From: Spirosoma agri
Lineage (GTDB): Bacteria > Bacteroidota > Bacteroidia > Cytophagales > Spirosomataceae
Length of the DNA: 64,000 bases
Assembly (NCBI RefSeq): GCF_010747415.1
Contig: NZ_JAAGNZ010000001.1
Coordinates: forward strand, 2,232,001 to 2,296,000
Reading direction: 5' to 3'
Shown here one piece after another: positions 34,760-42,931 of the stretch. The stretch's first letter is position 1; the number at the start of each line of letters is the position of its first letter. A program made the translations under genes and the position numbers. The notes under the pieces are model-generated. The model searched no databases. It was not told where the DNA came from and was given only the letters and a program-made list of their open reading frames with translations.

Positions 34760-35393
34760 AGAATGGAACGATAATTTCTTCGGGTTTCGATTCGTCGAGC
34801 AATCCGGTCAGACTCTCGGCGTATCGTTTACTGATCTTAAAGCCGAACAGATCAAGCCAGCGGGCTTCCAGTTCGTCTAATTGACGTTTATGAACCGTGC
34901 GATACTTGCCCGGCTTCCAGGTGCGCACGTATTCGACCAGATCATTCTCGGTCACTTCACCATTGTAATACTCGCTGATCTCCATTGCCTGGGTGCCCAG
35001 TGGGCTACCTTCCTTATCGAACCAGGCGTTCGACACGTCGCTGAGCCAGTTGGCATCGCCCCAGCGTTCAAAGTCTGTTTTGGGGAATGGGCGCAGGCAG
35101 TCATTGATTGCGCCTTCTTTACTGTAATCGCTCCGTTCTTCACTCAGCAGGTCTAAGTAGATTCTTGACAGCTCCAGTGGGTGTTCGCTGGTAGTGCGCA
35201 ATAGATCGTCGGCCTCGTGGTCTTCAAAGAAGTCGGGAACGACGGTTAGGGGAATGAACTGCATCGCAAAGCGGAGCAGCTGCTGGTGCTTATGTGAGGT
35301 ATCAATTTTCTGCCCTACGCTGGACGAAAAATTAGCATATTCGGCTTCGGTGGCACCTTCATTTTTTTGGAAATAACTGGCCTTGCTTGACAT
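34758..35393 (-). CDS. Hypothetical phage protein (gene A of the cassette locus)
   Basis: A 211-aa acidic soluble protein (MSSKASYFQKNEGATEAEYA, then FFEDHEADDLLRTTSE). No family is recognised. Its 5' part and upstream leader are duplicated at about 36830-37075, showing that this gene is one border of an accessory-gene locus. The terminator at its stop codon suggests that expression is isolated from the methylase-like gene unless antitermination occurs. Confidence 0.65.
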   Translation of the reverse strand: MSSKASYFQKNEGATEAEYANFSSSVGQKIDTSHKHQQLLRFAMQFIPLTVVPDFFEDHEADDLLRTTSEHPLELSRIYLDLLSEERSDYSKEGAINDCLRPFPKTDFERWGDANWLSDVSNAWFDKEGSPLGTQAMEISEYYNGEVTENDLVEYVRTWKPGKYRTVHKRQLDELEARWLDLFGFKISKRYAESLTGLLDESKPEEIIVPF

Positions 35394-35469
35394 TGACTTA
35401 CAGAGTGATTAAGTGTTGAACTCTGTAAAAATCTCCCAGCAAAACGGATTAACAATGCAGAAAAATTAT

Positions 35470-36492
35470 TTATATTCCAAAAAGTTTTCGTATGATGGGG
35501 AGTAATATTCCGCTGATTAAAAAAGTGAATATGCCAAGTTTAAATCCATTTTCCCAGTTATCATATCTATGTTTGGATAAGCCAATATTTATTCCTGATT
35601 TTGGGACTAGCTTCGGTAAGAGAGAAGTTGAAACTATATAAGTAGTATAGAAAATTGTAAGACCAACGCCAACGGAAAATATAGCATCTGTAATACTATC
35701 AATAGGTTTGTGATTGAAATAAATTTTTATAAATTCACTGAACTTGTTTTCGATTGTCTTCTGTTCCAATATTCTACTAATACTCTTGTTATCATTAATA
35801 CTCTTTAAATTATCCTTATATATAGTTTGAAATTGATTGAAAATTGTCCAAGCAATAACACCGATAGTATAACTAAATAGATCAACAACTATTTTTTCTT
35901 TAAACATCAAAAGAGGTTTATACATACCCGCTAGTTTTAGTGTATGTACAAATGGCGTTAATTCGTCAAAAACTAATTCATTCCAATCTGATGCTGGACT
36001 GTATACATCAATTCTCATTGAAGCTACATGATATTTGAACCATTGTGGTGATTCATTAAGGAGAGGTTTTTCTGTATTAAATTCAATTATAATCTCTGCA
36101 TTACTTAAAAGCTCTTTTATAAATACATGCCACTTTAAAGTGACTTTTTCTGGATCTTTTTTGTCTCCAGCCCTATCAAGAAGTTCATTCAAATCGTCAA
36201 ATGTTGTAGTAGATATATCCTGAAAACGCACTTCACCATTAAAAAAAATATCATTAGTAGAAATATCTTTAAACTTCATGAAAAGACTTTCTATTCTTTT
36301 GTTAATCTTTGTTATTTGACTGTCAGTTACTTGGAAAGCGAAAGGGAAGGTTTGTGACTTTCCCTTTTTATGGGATCTGCTCCAAATCCATTCATCTATA
36401 TGTTTTAAAATATCACTCAGTGATTTACTGTCTTTATTATTTTCTTGCAAGTCTCGAGCTGATAAATCGATTTCTTTTCTATTTTGAGCCAT
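35470..36492 (-). CDS. AT-rich accessory gene (cargo 1), C-terminal membrane segments
   Basis: A 340-aa protein. About 190 residues appear soluble (FQVTDSQITKINKRIESLFM, KVTLKWHVFIKELLSNAEII). Then come hydrophobic segments about 203-216, 270-290 and 318-336 (LGIFTFLISGILLPIIRKLF). Base composition is far more AT-rich than the late genes around it, a sign of recent gain. No family is recognised. The place in a prophage cassette locus makes a defence or lysogenic-conversion role possible, but nothing in the sequence proves it. Confidence 0.65.
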   Translation of the reverse strand: MAQNRKEIDLSARDLQENNKDSKSLSDILKHIDEWIWSRSHKKGKSQTFPFAFQVTDSQITKINKRIESLFMKFKDISTNDIFFNGEVRFQDISTTTFDDLNELLDRAGDKKDPEKVTLKWHVFIKELLSNAEIIIEFNTEKPLLNESPQWFKYHVASMRIDVYSPASDWNELVFDELTPFVHTLKLAGMYKPLLMFKEKIVVDLFSYTIGVIAWTIFNQFQTIYKDNLKSINDNKSISRILEQKTIENKFSEFIKIYFNHKPIDSITDAIFSVGVGLTIFYTTYIVSTSLLPKLVPKSGINIGLSKHRYDNWENGFKLGIFTFLISGILLPIIRKLFGI

Positions 36493-36550
36493 GATTTCTT
36501 TAGTTAATTATCGTAAAAGACAGATTTACTAATCATTAATCTAAGTATTA

Positions 36551-36822
36551 CTAAAATGGCAATTTTAAGGTTTTCTGGAAAGGGTGTCGCGGGTTCTTGC
36601 TCTTTTTGAGGGTTATCGCTTCCGACCCAAACACGCCTTGAAGGTACGCAAAATCCCGTTCTTCCGCAGCCAAACTACGATGTTCAGCCTGACCGCCCCG
36701 ACCAATAAACGTATTGACCTGATTAAAGTAAAACCGCATATCCAGATAAGCCATGCGGTGTTTGTAGGCGTTTAGTGCCGATATCCAGTAATCGCAGTTA
36801 CAGGTGATCTACGAGTTCTACC
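36551..36822 (-). pseudogene. Truncated duplicate of the glycosyltransferase gene 3' end
   Basis: The C-terminal ~85 codons of the gene at 38191-38925, with few changes: MAYLDMRFYFNQVNTFIGRG here, VDTFVGRG there, and the same end KSKNPRHPFQKTLKLPF. Homology breaks at about 36822, where the duplicate of the 211-aa gene begins. The catalytic DDD region is missing, so this is a remnant. Confidence 0.85.
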
Positions 36823-36829
36823 AGTGGTA

Positions 36830-37023
36830 TTTAGTAGATTGTCGGCTTCGGGGCTTCAAAGAAGTCAGGGATGACAGTTAGGTGATGAACTGCATCGCAA
36901 AGCGTAGCAGCTGTTGGTGCTTGTGGGAGGTATCGATTTTCTGCCCTACGCTGGACGAAAAATTAGCGTATTCGGCTTCGGTGGCACCTTCATTTTTTTG
37001 GAAATAACTGGCCTTGCTTGACA
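36830..37023 (-). pseudogene. Truncated duplicate of the 211-aa gene 5' end
   Basis: Nearly identical to 35198-35393, including the start codon region and MSSKASYFQKNEGATEAEYA, but with a small deletion near 36883 and a breakpoint near 36830. Together with the adjoining glycosyltransferase remnant it forms the junction between two stacked cassettes. Confidence 0.8.
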
Positions 37024-37074
37024 TTGACTTACAGAGTGATTAAGTGTTGAACTCTGTAAGTCAATGTCAAGCAA
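37014..37074. repeat. Perfect 23-bp inverted repeat in the duplicated leader
   Basis: 37014-37036 (TTGCTTGACATTGACTTACA and three more bases) is the exact reverse complement of 37052-37074, with a 15-nt loop. The sister copy (35394-35440) has only the inner CAGAG/CTCTG stem, so the outer arms arose here. Confidence 0.85.
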
Positions 37075-37130
37075 AACGGATTAACAACTCGTCAATCTTT
37101 ATAAATTTTGTTCATACGAGCCATTATTTT
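37031..37130. repeat. R element, copy 2
   Basis: Matches 33840-33925, including the run around TTTATAAATTTTGTTCATAC and GAGCCATTATTTT. Its small frame is stopped after ten codons by TGA. It lies between the lipoprotein gene stop (37136) and the truncated duplicate of the 211-aa gene. Confidence 0.65.
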
Positions 37131-37135
37131 AGCGA

Positions 37136-38176
37136 TCAATTGCAGTTAATATAATCATACTGACGACTCTCAGTCCCATCCTTAGCTACACTACTTGTCA
37201 GTAAGCCTGCTGAGTTATAAGTTAGATTAAATAGGGTAATTTCTGGCGTTTCGTATTCGTTGTAGCGATGAGACTTTTTGATAATATTATTCGCATTTCT
37301 TTGAAAATCAGGTCGATTAAAAAGGCCAACATTAGGATGCCCCTTTGAAGGTATATTCAGTAAAAATGGGTTTTTCATGCTGTCATACTCGTATTCATAT
37401 ATATCAAATGAACTAGTAGTTGATCCCGATCCTATCCAAAGAATAATATTTCCTTTCTCGTCATAGGCAAACTTTTCAAAGAAGTCATCAGTACCATATC
37501 TTACAAAATGACCTGCCTTATCAAGTTTAACTGGCTCGATCTCCTGAGTGCTGTTTGGAGAAATTACTGTATATTTAGTTAGTACATCATTTGTAAAATA
37601 ATAATTATAGGTGAAGGTCCGTCCATCTGAAAAATCTTTAAGAGTATATATGCTTAATTTACCTGCATTATCATATTTGTAATCGACACGGCTTGTCGCA
37701 TAAACTTTTTGAGTTGCAGGAGAAGTGTAAGTTATGTCTCCGCCAACAACGCGACCATTACTGTCATACTGGTAAACAGTCTTGACTATACTCTGCTGTT
37801 TATAAGTTGTGCTATTACTGGCGTCATAGTATGAACTATTATTTTCAACTGTTTTTTTGATAACAAAGTCGTTTTGATCTAATTCGGAAGTGGATTTACT
37901 TTCACCAGTCCTACTGGATATTATACCAGTAGAACTAGTGACTGACGATGAGAAAGTATAATGAACCCCCGTGGCTATCCCTCGCTCATTATAACTGTAT
38001 GTATACGCTTCTGTAGACCGACTATCATTCAGGTTGAGCCCTGGCTTTGATTTTCCCTGAAAAGTATATGAACTCAAAAGGCATGAACTCTTCGTTTCAG
38101 GGGTAGTCTCCGGCGATTTACAAAATATACATACTGTCGAGAGAACGAATAGAATGAGAAGCCGACGAAGTGCCAT
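37136..38176 (-). CDS. Secreted lipoprotein with YD/RHS-like repeats (cargo 2)
   Basis: A 346-aa exported protein. The signal peptide RRLLILFVLSTVCIFC ends in a lipobox-like CIFC at about residue 19. The mature part carries repeated TYSYNERG, YQYDSNGRV, YKYDNAGKL, FAYDEKGNI and YEYDSMKN units, which resemble the YD repeats of RHS-type proteins and Bacteroidota surface lipoproteins. It is AT-rich and placed between the two copies of the cassette borders. A host-surface change in the lysogen is a plausible role; no toxin domain is visible. Confidence 0.7.
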   Translation of the reverse strand: MALRRLLILFVLSTVCIFCKSPETTPETKSSCLLSSYTFQGKSKPGLNLNDSRSTEAYTYSYNERGIATGVHYTFSSSVTSSTGIISSRTGESKSTSELDQNDFVIKKTVENNSSYYDASNSTTYKQQSIVKTVYQYDSNGRVVGGDITYTSPATQKVYATSRVDYKYDNAGKLSIYTLKDFSDGRTFTYNYYFTNDVLTKYTVISPNSTQEIEPVKLDKAGHFVRYGTDDFFEKFAYDEKGNIILWIGSGSTTSSFDIYEYEYDSMKNPFLLNIPSKGHPNVGLFNRPDFQRNANNIIKKSHRYNEYETPEITLFNLTYNSAGLLTSSVAKDGTESRQYDYINCN

Positions 38177-38190
38177 AAATAAATCAAAAC

Positions 38191-38925
38191 CTAAAAAGGT
38201 AGTTTAAGGGTTTTCTGAAACGGGTGGCGCGGGTTTTTGCTCTTTTTGAGGGTTATCGCTTCCGACCCAAACACGCCCTGAAGGTAAGCAAAATCCCGTT
38301 CTTCCGCATCCAAACTACGATGTTCAGCCTGACCACCCCGACCAACAAATGTGTCGACCTGGTTGAAGTAAAACCGCATGTCCAGATAAGCCATGCGGTG
38401 TTTGTAGGCGTTTAGTGCCGATACCCAGTAATCGCAGTTACACGTGATCTGCGTGTCCCACCAGAGGCCAGAGCCGGCCAGCAATCCAAATGCACAGCCA
38501 TTGACCCAACCGCTCAGCTGCACCGGCTTCATGGGGTTGTACGCCTTTGGGTTTGGGGTGTCGGCAAAACCGAATAGATAAATGTCCATCTGCCGGGTCA
38601 CGTCAGCTGAGTGCTGAATCAGGTCATAGACTTCTTTCGGGTCCATTATGATCTGTTCGCCCCGATCGGTGTAAATGCGTCTGACAGCGCTTATATCGTC
38701 GTCGATCATGAACACGCTACCGAAATGCTTATAAATCCAGTTGCGCTTGGCCTGTAAGCCGACAACGCTATCTGGATGCGTTACTACTTCATCGGCAGGG
38801 TTGCACTTGCGATAGATATCGCCCTGGCTATCCGGAACGCAAATGACCGCATTCGAAACGACCTGTGTGGTGCGGATGCTGGTCCACCGCTTATGGCTGG
38901 GTATTACGATTTTGACGCTTTCCAT
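38191..38925 (-). CDS. Phage glycosyltransferase, TAGT-like (gene B of the cassette locus)
   Basis: A 244-aa GT-A-type glycosyltransferase. The start VKIVIPSHKRWTSIRTT, the metal-binding MIDDDISAVRRI (about residues 71-82), SGWVNGCAFGLLAGS and DYWVSALNAYKHRMAYLDMR fit phage enzymes that glycosylate modified DNA bases (TET-associated glycosyltransferase type). It overlaps the ParB-like gene by 22 bases, so the two are coupled. No TET/JBP oxygenase or hydroxymethylase is in view, so the acceptor is unknown; DNA or capsid glycosylation are both possible. Confidence 0.72.
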   Translation of the reverse strand: MESVKIVIPSHKRWTSIRTTQVVSNAVICVPDSQGDIYRKCNPADEVVTHPDSVVGLQAKRNWIYKHFGSVFMIDDDISAVRRIYTDRGEQIIMDPKEVYDLIQHSADVTRQMDIYLFGFADTPNPKAYNPMKPVQLSGWVNGCAFGLLAGSGLWWDTQITCNCDYWVSALNAYKHRMAYLDMRFYFNQVDTFVGRGGQAEHRSLDAEERDFAYLQGVFGSEAITLKKSKNPRHPFQKTLKLPF

Positions 38926-39539
38926 AGCTCGATGAATTTAGCAGCTGAAATAACCCGCGTCATGCCCATAGTCTCGCTCTTGTACGACTTCTCTTTTTCG
39001 CACTGGAGCAGCTCCGCTAGGTGGTTGGCATCGATCTCATTGGTGGCCACGATCACAAACGCATCATATTTCTCCGAAAACTTAGCCACGATGGGCATTT
39101 CGGGTGTTTCCTCCTTACCGGTAGCCTGGGTGTGAAGTTCTTCCATCTCAGACAGGCTAATGCCAAAATCAGCCAGGTCAATGTCTTCAAAGTGATCGCG
39201 CAGAATCTCATCGACCCAATCGCCTTTGATCGCGTTCGAGGCAATGTTGTATTCCTTGAACTCCTGATCAGTCAATGGCCTGTTTGGAACGCGCACATCG
39301 ATCAGATCATCACCACGTCCCAACTGTATCAACGCCTTACAGCGTTGGTGACCGGCGAGTAAAATGCCCGGTCCGCCGTCGCGGTCGAAGTTGATAACGG
39401 GAATCTCTACCAGCCCAAATTTTTCGAGTGATTCGCGGAGCTTCTTGCTCTGCTGGGCGGTCATCTTACGAGGGTTGTACTCATAAGGCAAAAGCTCAAC
39501 AACCTTGCGTTGCTGAGTACTCCAGTCTAATTTGATCAT
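38904..39539 (-). CDS. ParB-like N-terminal domain protein
   Basis: A 211-aa protein with the ParB/sulfiredoxin-type domain in its first ~100 residues: YEYNPRKMTAQQSKKLRESL, FGLVEIPVINFD, then GILLAGHQRCKAL, where GHQR is the nucleotide-binding motif. In phages this domain usually stands next to, or fused with, DNA methylases or base-modification enzymes. The C-terminal ~110 residues (MEELHTQATGKEETPEMP, then VIVATNEIDANHLAELL) have no clear motif. Coupling to the glycosyltransferase suggests a shared DNA-modification role. Confidence 0.8.
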   Translation of the reverse strand: MIKLDWSTQQRKVVELLPYEYNPRKMTAQQSKKLRESLEKFGLVEIPVINFDRDGGPGILLAGHQRCKALIQLGRGDDLIDVRVPNRPLTDQEFKEYNIASNAIKGDWVDEILRDHFEDIDLADFGISLSEMEELHTQATGKEETPEMPIVAKFSEKYDAFVIVATNEIDANHLAELLQCEKEKSYKSETMGMTRVISAAKFIELWKASKS

Positions 39540-39543
39540 GGCG

Positions 39544-40212
39544 CTAACCTAGTTTTACGTCAATGTCCTGAATCGCCAGATTAGTTTTCACCAACTCCAT
39601 ATCCCATTCAAAGCGTTTTTTCTCGCTGGCCTTCGGGTTCTCCAGCTTTTTTCTGAGCTTCGAGCGTCTGTCGATCAACTTCCGTTTTTCACACACCAAC
39701 TCAAATTGCGTCGCATCGGTCAGGATGGGCGTTAGGGCAGGGGCCTGATCATCGCCGGGGGTTGGTTCTTCGGGTAAGCATCGGTTACGCTCCAAGTAGC
39801 GTTTCTTATCCCAAATCGCTTCGATCTGCGCTTTAAGCTCAAGGATTGGTTTAACCAGTTCAGGGCAGGGAGCCGAGGGCGGGACCAGGTGAAGGCCATT
39901 ACTTAAGCCGGCCATCTTTTTGTTCAGAAAGTCAGCTTCTTTACTCAGATCGGCTTGCAGACTATTGTACTCGTCGCCCTCGATACGTCTACCGGTGGGC
40001 ACTGGTTCGCCTACAGGTCTGACTACAGGCTGGGCCAATCCAGGCCGGACCTGCGGCTTAATGATAGGGGTAAAGTTCACCTGCTCTTGCAGATCGGCTA
40101 GCCGGCGTCGGGCCTGATCCAATTCTTCCTGCGTACAACGCTTGGCCCCTAGTAGCTTTTCGAGCGACCGAACGGTTGACTGTTGCTGGCTGATCTGTGT
40201 CTGGAGATTCAT
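39544..40212 (-). CDS. Coiled-coil phage protein of unknown function
   Basis: A 222-aa protein from ATG 40212 (MNLQTQISQQQSTVRSLEKL); ATG 40263 lies upstream of a terminator hairpin and is less likely. Two coiled-coil regions (about 1-45 and 165-222) flank a Pro-rich linker. No enzymatic motif was seen. It reads into the ParB-like gene with a 4-base gap. The role is unknown; DNA-binding accessory or scaffold functions are possible. Confidence 0.6.
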   Translation of the reverse strand: MNLQTQISQQQSTVRSLEKLLGAKRCTQEELDQARRRLADLQEQVNFTPIIKPQVRPGLAQPVVRPVGEPVPTGRRIEGDEYNSLQADLSKEADFLNKKMAGLSNGLHLVPPSAPCPELVKPILELKAQIEAIWDKKRYLERNRCLPEEPTPGDDQAPALTPILTDATQFELVCEKRKLIDRRSKLRKKLENPKASEKKRFEWDMELVKTNLAIQDIDVKLG

Positions 40213-40223
40213 TGACACAAAAA

Positions 40224-40242
40224 AACCGGCAGTTAGCCGGTT
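40224..40242 (-). terminator. Terminator just before the coiled-coil gene
   Basis: AACCGGC and GCCGGTT pair around a 5-nt loop, followed on the minus strand by seven T. It ends about 12 bases before ATG 40212 and would serve the S41 protease gene upstream. Confidence 0.75.
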
Positions 40243-40408
40243 ATAGTAGGACATTAAAAACATAGATATATGCTACTTTCAATGTCATTAGAAACTTACC
40301 TGATCTTTAACTTTTTAAAGAGCAGGTATATAACTAAACTTATGTTATTGAAATAAAATCCTTTACAAGCTTCAAAGGAATACACTTACCTTCTGAAAAT
40401 AATTATAA

Positions 40409-41770
40409 TTAGCGTTTTTCATTGACTGTGGTAGATTGGCTCGAATAGTAATCCATAACAACCTTTACCCAGTCTAATTGATCATTGGTGATAAACACGT
40501 TTGGCTGGAAGCCGGTCTCGTCAATTTTACCGTGTAAACTCCAATCAGTTCGCATAGTAGCTACATAACCCTCATAACGGCCACAGGGTAAGCGATAAGG
40601 CTTAACAGTGCCATAATCCATTGTACCGCTTGTAGGAGTACCAAATGAGGTCACCTTCTTACTTTGTTGGGCGTACTCAAGCAGTAATTCGGTGCTACTA
40701 GCGCCCCCATCATCAATTAACAGAGCCACTTTTTTTGGCATACTTATCATGCTATCTAAGCGGATGGTGCGTCCTGGATAACTTGTAAGTTTACCGGCTA
40801 CCTTCTCAGAAACACCCGAATCAACAAAGGGATTTGTATAAATTAGTTGCATGAACTCACCCCAAGAATCAAAATTACAACACCCTCCTGCATTACCACG
40901 CAAATCAATAATCAGATAGGGGGTTTGACGAATAATGGTTCTATGTTGCGTCAGTACAGTGTTGAAAGTGGAGTCGGCCACAGCAAATGAGCTTATTTTT
41001 AAATAGCAAAAATTTTGGTCGATTACCTCAAACTTAAAATTAGACATCTGTCTCTGTCGAGTGAGTAAATCGACTTTCTTGGCTAAATCAGCTTTGTCTT
41101 CAAATTTGGCCGCCGTTCGAACCCAGTAGCCGCCGTAGCCTGAAAATTTCAAAATATCCCCTTGCAAATGAGCTTTGTAATGTATGGGGGTAAAATTTCG
41201 GAAGTAATAGATAGCTTCAAATTCCTGGGATGGGGTACGCTTCAAAGTAAATTTGATCAACCCGGCTTGCCAAGTATCAACTTTTGTGCTTGCAATACTG
41301 CCAGTGTACAGATTTGGGTCCTTCTTATCTTGATAGACAATCACTCGGTACATATCATCGACATCTCGCCAAGTTCCTTCTATAGGCGTTAGACGAGCCT
41401 GTTTAGTCAAAAGATAGCTGTTGATCTCACTCAGTGACTCTTTGGCTTTCAAAGGTTTCAATAAGTTGGCCATTTGGTCCGTGAAGTGAATCGTGAAGTG
41501 ACCATCCCTAAAAAAGGCAATGTACTTTTCGAGTACAGGTAGACATTTGTCGGAGGAGATGAGTCGAGCTTGACGATCTAATTTCTGAAGAAGGCCATTG
41601 TGCTGGCTTAAGGTTTTCTTGGAAACCTTATCTTCAAAGCCTGCATACTGGTCTTTGGCAATCTGAACCAAGGCTTTTAAGTTAGCTTGACATGAGCAAC
41701 TATCTTGTTGTTGAGCACTCACATAATTTGAACAGATTGATAGAAAGAGAATGAGGATGAAGTGTTTCAC
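40409..41770 (-). CDS. Secreted S41-family peptidase-like protein (cargo)
   Basis: A 453-aa exported protein with signal peptide FILILFLSICSNYVSAQ. The C-terminal part has the S41 (C-terminal processing/tail-specific protease) fold: LIIDLRGNAGGCCNF (about residue 285), then the catalytic Ser in DGGASSTELL (about 357), and a later FGTPTSGTMDYG. No PDZ domain is evident. A phage rarely needs such an enzyme, so it is likely lysogenic-conversion cargo or a captured host gene; composition is more AT-rich than the capsid genes. About 145 bases downstream stands a terminator. Confidence 0.78.
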   Translation of the reverse strand: MKHFILILFLSICSNYVSAQQQDSCSCQANLKALVQIAKDQYAGFEDKVSKKTLSQHNGLLQKLDRQARLISSDKCLPVLEKYIAFFRDGHFTIHFTDQMANLLKPLKAKESLSEINSYLLTKQARLTPIEGTWRDVDDMYRVIVYQDKKDPNLYTGSIASTKVDTWQAGLIKFTLKRTPSQEFEAIYYFRNFTPIHYKAHLQGDILKFSGYGGYWVRTAAKFEDKADLAKKVDLLTRQRQMSNFKFEVIDQNFCYLKISSFAVADSTFNTVLTQHRTIIRQTPYLIIDLRGNAGGCCNFDSWGEFMQLIYTNPFVDSGVSEKVAGKLTSYPGRTIRLDSMISMPKKVALLIDDGGASSTELLLEYAQQSKKVTSFGTPTSGTMDYGTVKPYRLPCGRYEGYVATMRTDWSLHGKIDETGFQPNVFITNDQLDWVKVVMDYYSSQSTTVNEKR

Positions 41771-41817
41771 ATTTTTGTTATATAAGTGGAATTATGTTGA
41801 CCAAAGTCAAAAAGCAC

Positions 41818-42105
41818 TTAAATCTCATCGTCAACCTCTCCGTTCCCTTCGTCCGGTTTATCGACGATCATTTCCCGAAACTGAGTTAAGTTTTCGCGGA
41901 ACTGCCATGCCTGATGATCGTCATGTGGGTCTTGCATCCAGTCCTGACTAGGCATATTCTCCGGTAGGCTCAGGTATTGCTCCAGTACTAAATTAAGATA
42001 AGCAGCATCGACGCCAGCTGAATGAAGGTGTTCGCGCAGGTCGGTAAACCGGGCGGGTGCAGGGATGGGCATATATAGAGCCGGTTGGTCACTGCGAACA
42101 CTCAT
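41818..42105 (-). CDS. Small acidic phage protein
   Basis: A 95-aa protein from ATG 42105 (MSVRSDQPALYMPIPAPARF, then ADAAYLNLVLEQYLSLPENM-like helices, acidic end GNGEVDDEI). Longer in-frame starts (ATG 42153, TTG 42216) would translate a highly structured region and are less likely. No family is recognised. It follows the 125-aa gene in the head-module transcript after a terminator. Confidence 0.55.
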   Translation of the reverse strand: MSVRSDQPALYMPIPAPARFTDLREHLHSAGVDAAYLNLVLEQYLSLPENMPSQDWMQDPHDDHQAWQFRENLTQFREMIVDKPDEGNGEVDDEI

Positions 42106-42210
42106 CCTTTCAGACGACCGTGTTGAACTTACATCAACGTGCCAACCGGCCATGTCTTGGAGCACAGGCCGGTTGGTCGTCTGAAAAGGAAATAAAACTA
42201 AGTGTTCGCA
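42093..42210. promoter_or_regulatory. Nested inverted-repeat region
   Basis: Three nested inverted repeats share one centre: TGCGAACACT (42093-42102) with 42201-42210; CAGACGACC (42111-42119) with 42175-42183, extended by TCCTTT/AAAGGA; and CCAACCGGCC (42142-42151) with 42167-42176. As RNA or DNA this folds into a long branched hairpin over the start of the small acidic gene. Confidence 0.75.
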
Positions 42211-42225
42211 CAGCAAACATACGAA

Positions 42226-42259
42226 AAAAGCCCTACCTCCTTTTGGAGATAGGGCTTTT
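42226..42259 (-). terminator. Terminator after the 125-aa gene
   Basis: AAAAGCCCTACCTCC (42226-42240) pairs with GGAGATAGGGCTTTT (42245-42259) with one mismatch around TTTT. The minus-strand side is followed by TTCGT. Confidence 0.8.
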
Positions 42260-42273
42260 CTTGTTGAGATAAC

Positions 42274-42651
42274 TTACACCTGTGTTGCTTCGTCGCCGGT
42301 TGGCTCACCTTCTGTTTCTTCAGTTGGCTCTGGCTCCACCGGCTGGCGGGCGGCTAGCTTCTCCTGCACCAACTGTTGGAGGGCTTCGGCTTCGGCAATG
42401 CGCTCGGCGGCCTGCGCTTCGTCAATCTGTTCAGGCGTCATGCCATCATATTTGGCATTGAGTGTCGCCAGATCACGAGCCTGAACCAGCGTGTTGACGA
42501 TATAGCCCAAATTAGTGAAGGGGTCTTTCTCCAGAGGAGAATCCTTAAGGCTGCCATCTGTCATCTCATTCAGGACGCGAACGGCCCCCTTGCCGGCGTT
42601 CTCCAGCTGCTTAATGACTCCGTCGATCTTCTTACTGTCCAGCGTGTACAT
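42274..42651 (-). CDS. Hypothetical phage protein with acidic tail (possible tail chaperone)
   Basis: A 125-aa protein: a helical N-terminus (MYTLDSKKIDGVIKQLENAG), a middle with IVNTLVQARDLATLNAKYDG and a Glu/Pro/Thr-rich C-terminus. It overlaps the 73-aa gene by 20 bases. Its position after the tail-tube-like gene recalls tail-assembly chaperones, but the tape measure gene is 24 kb away, so this is weak inference. Confidence 0.6.
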   Translation of the reverse strand: MYTLDSKKIDGVIKQLENAGKGAVRVLNEMTDGSLKDSPLEKDPFTNLGYIVNTLVQARDLATLNAKYDGMTPEQIDEAQAAERIAEAEALQQLVQEKLAARQPVEPEPTEETEGEPTGDEATQV

Positions 42652-42853
42652 CCTCTTGCGTTTGTGCAGCTAGGCCAGGCGTTGCCACGAGTTCAATAAA
42701 TCCTTTGCCGACTTCAGTGTTAAAGTATTCCTCTAACACGTCCTGCGGTGTATTTTCGTCCAGAACAACCGAGCCAAGCCCGTTCTCCAGCTTCACATTC
42801 TTGATTACCTGATACATTGTCGTTAATGCGCCTGTGCGCTTAGTTTTTGCCAT
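42632..42853 (-). CDS. Small hypothetical phage protein
   Basis: A 73-aa protein from ATG 42853 (MAKTKRTGALTTMYQVIKNV). It has a short beta/alpha character (ENGLGSVVLDENTPQDVLEE) and ends ATPGLAAQTQEDVHAGQ. It overlaps the next gene. It could be a head-tail joining or small structural protein; no family is recognised. Confidence 0.6.
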   Translation of the reverse strand: MAKTKRTGALTTMYQVIKNVKLENGLGSVVLDENTPQDVLEEYFNTEVGKGFIELVATPGLAAQTQEDVHAGQ

Positions 42854-42931
42854 GATGATATAAGAAAAGCCTCGCACCGGCGAACCGGTTCCCAACTGAG
42901 AGAGTCTAGTTAACTAGATGAATCCCGACAC

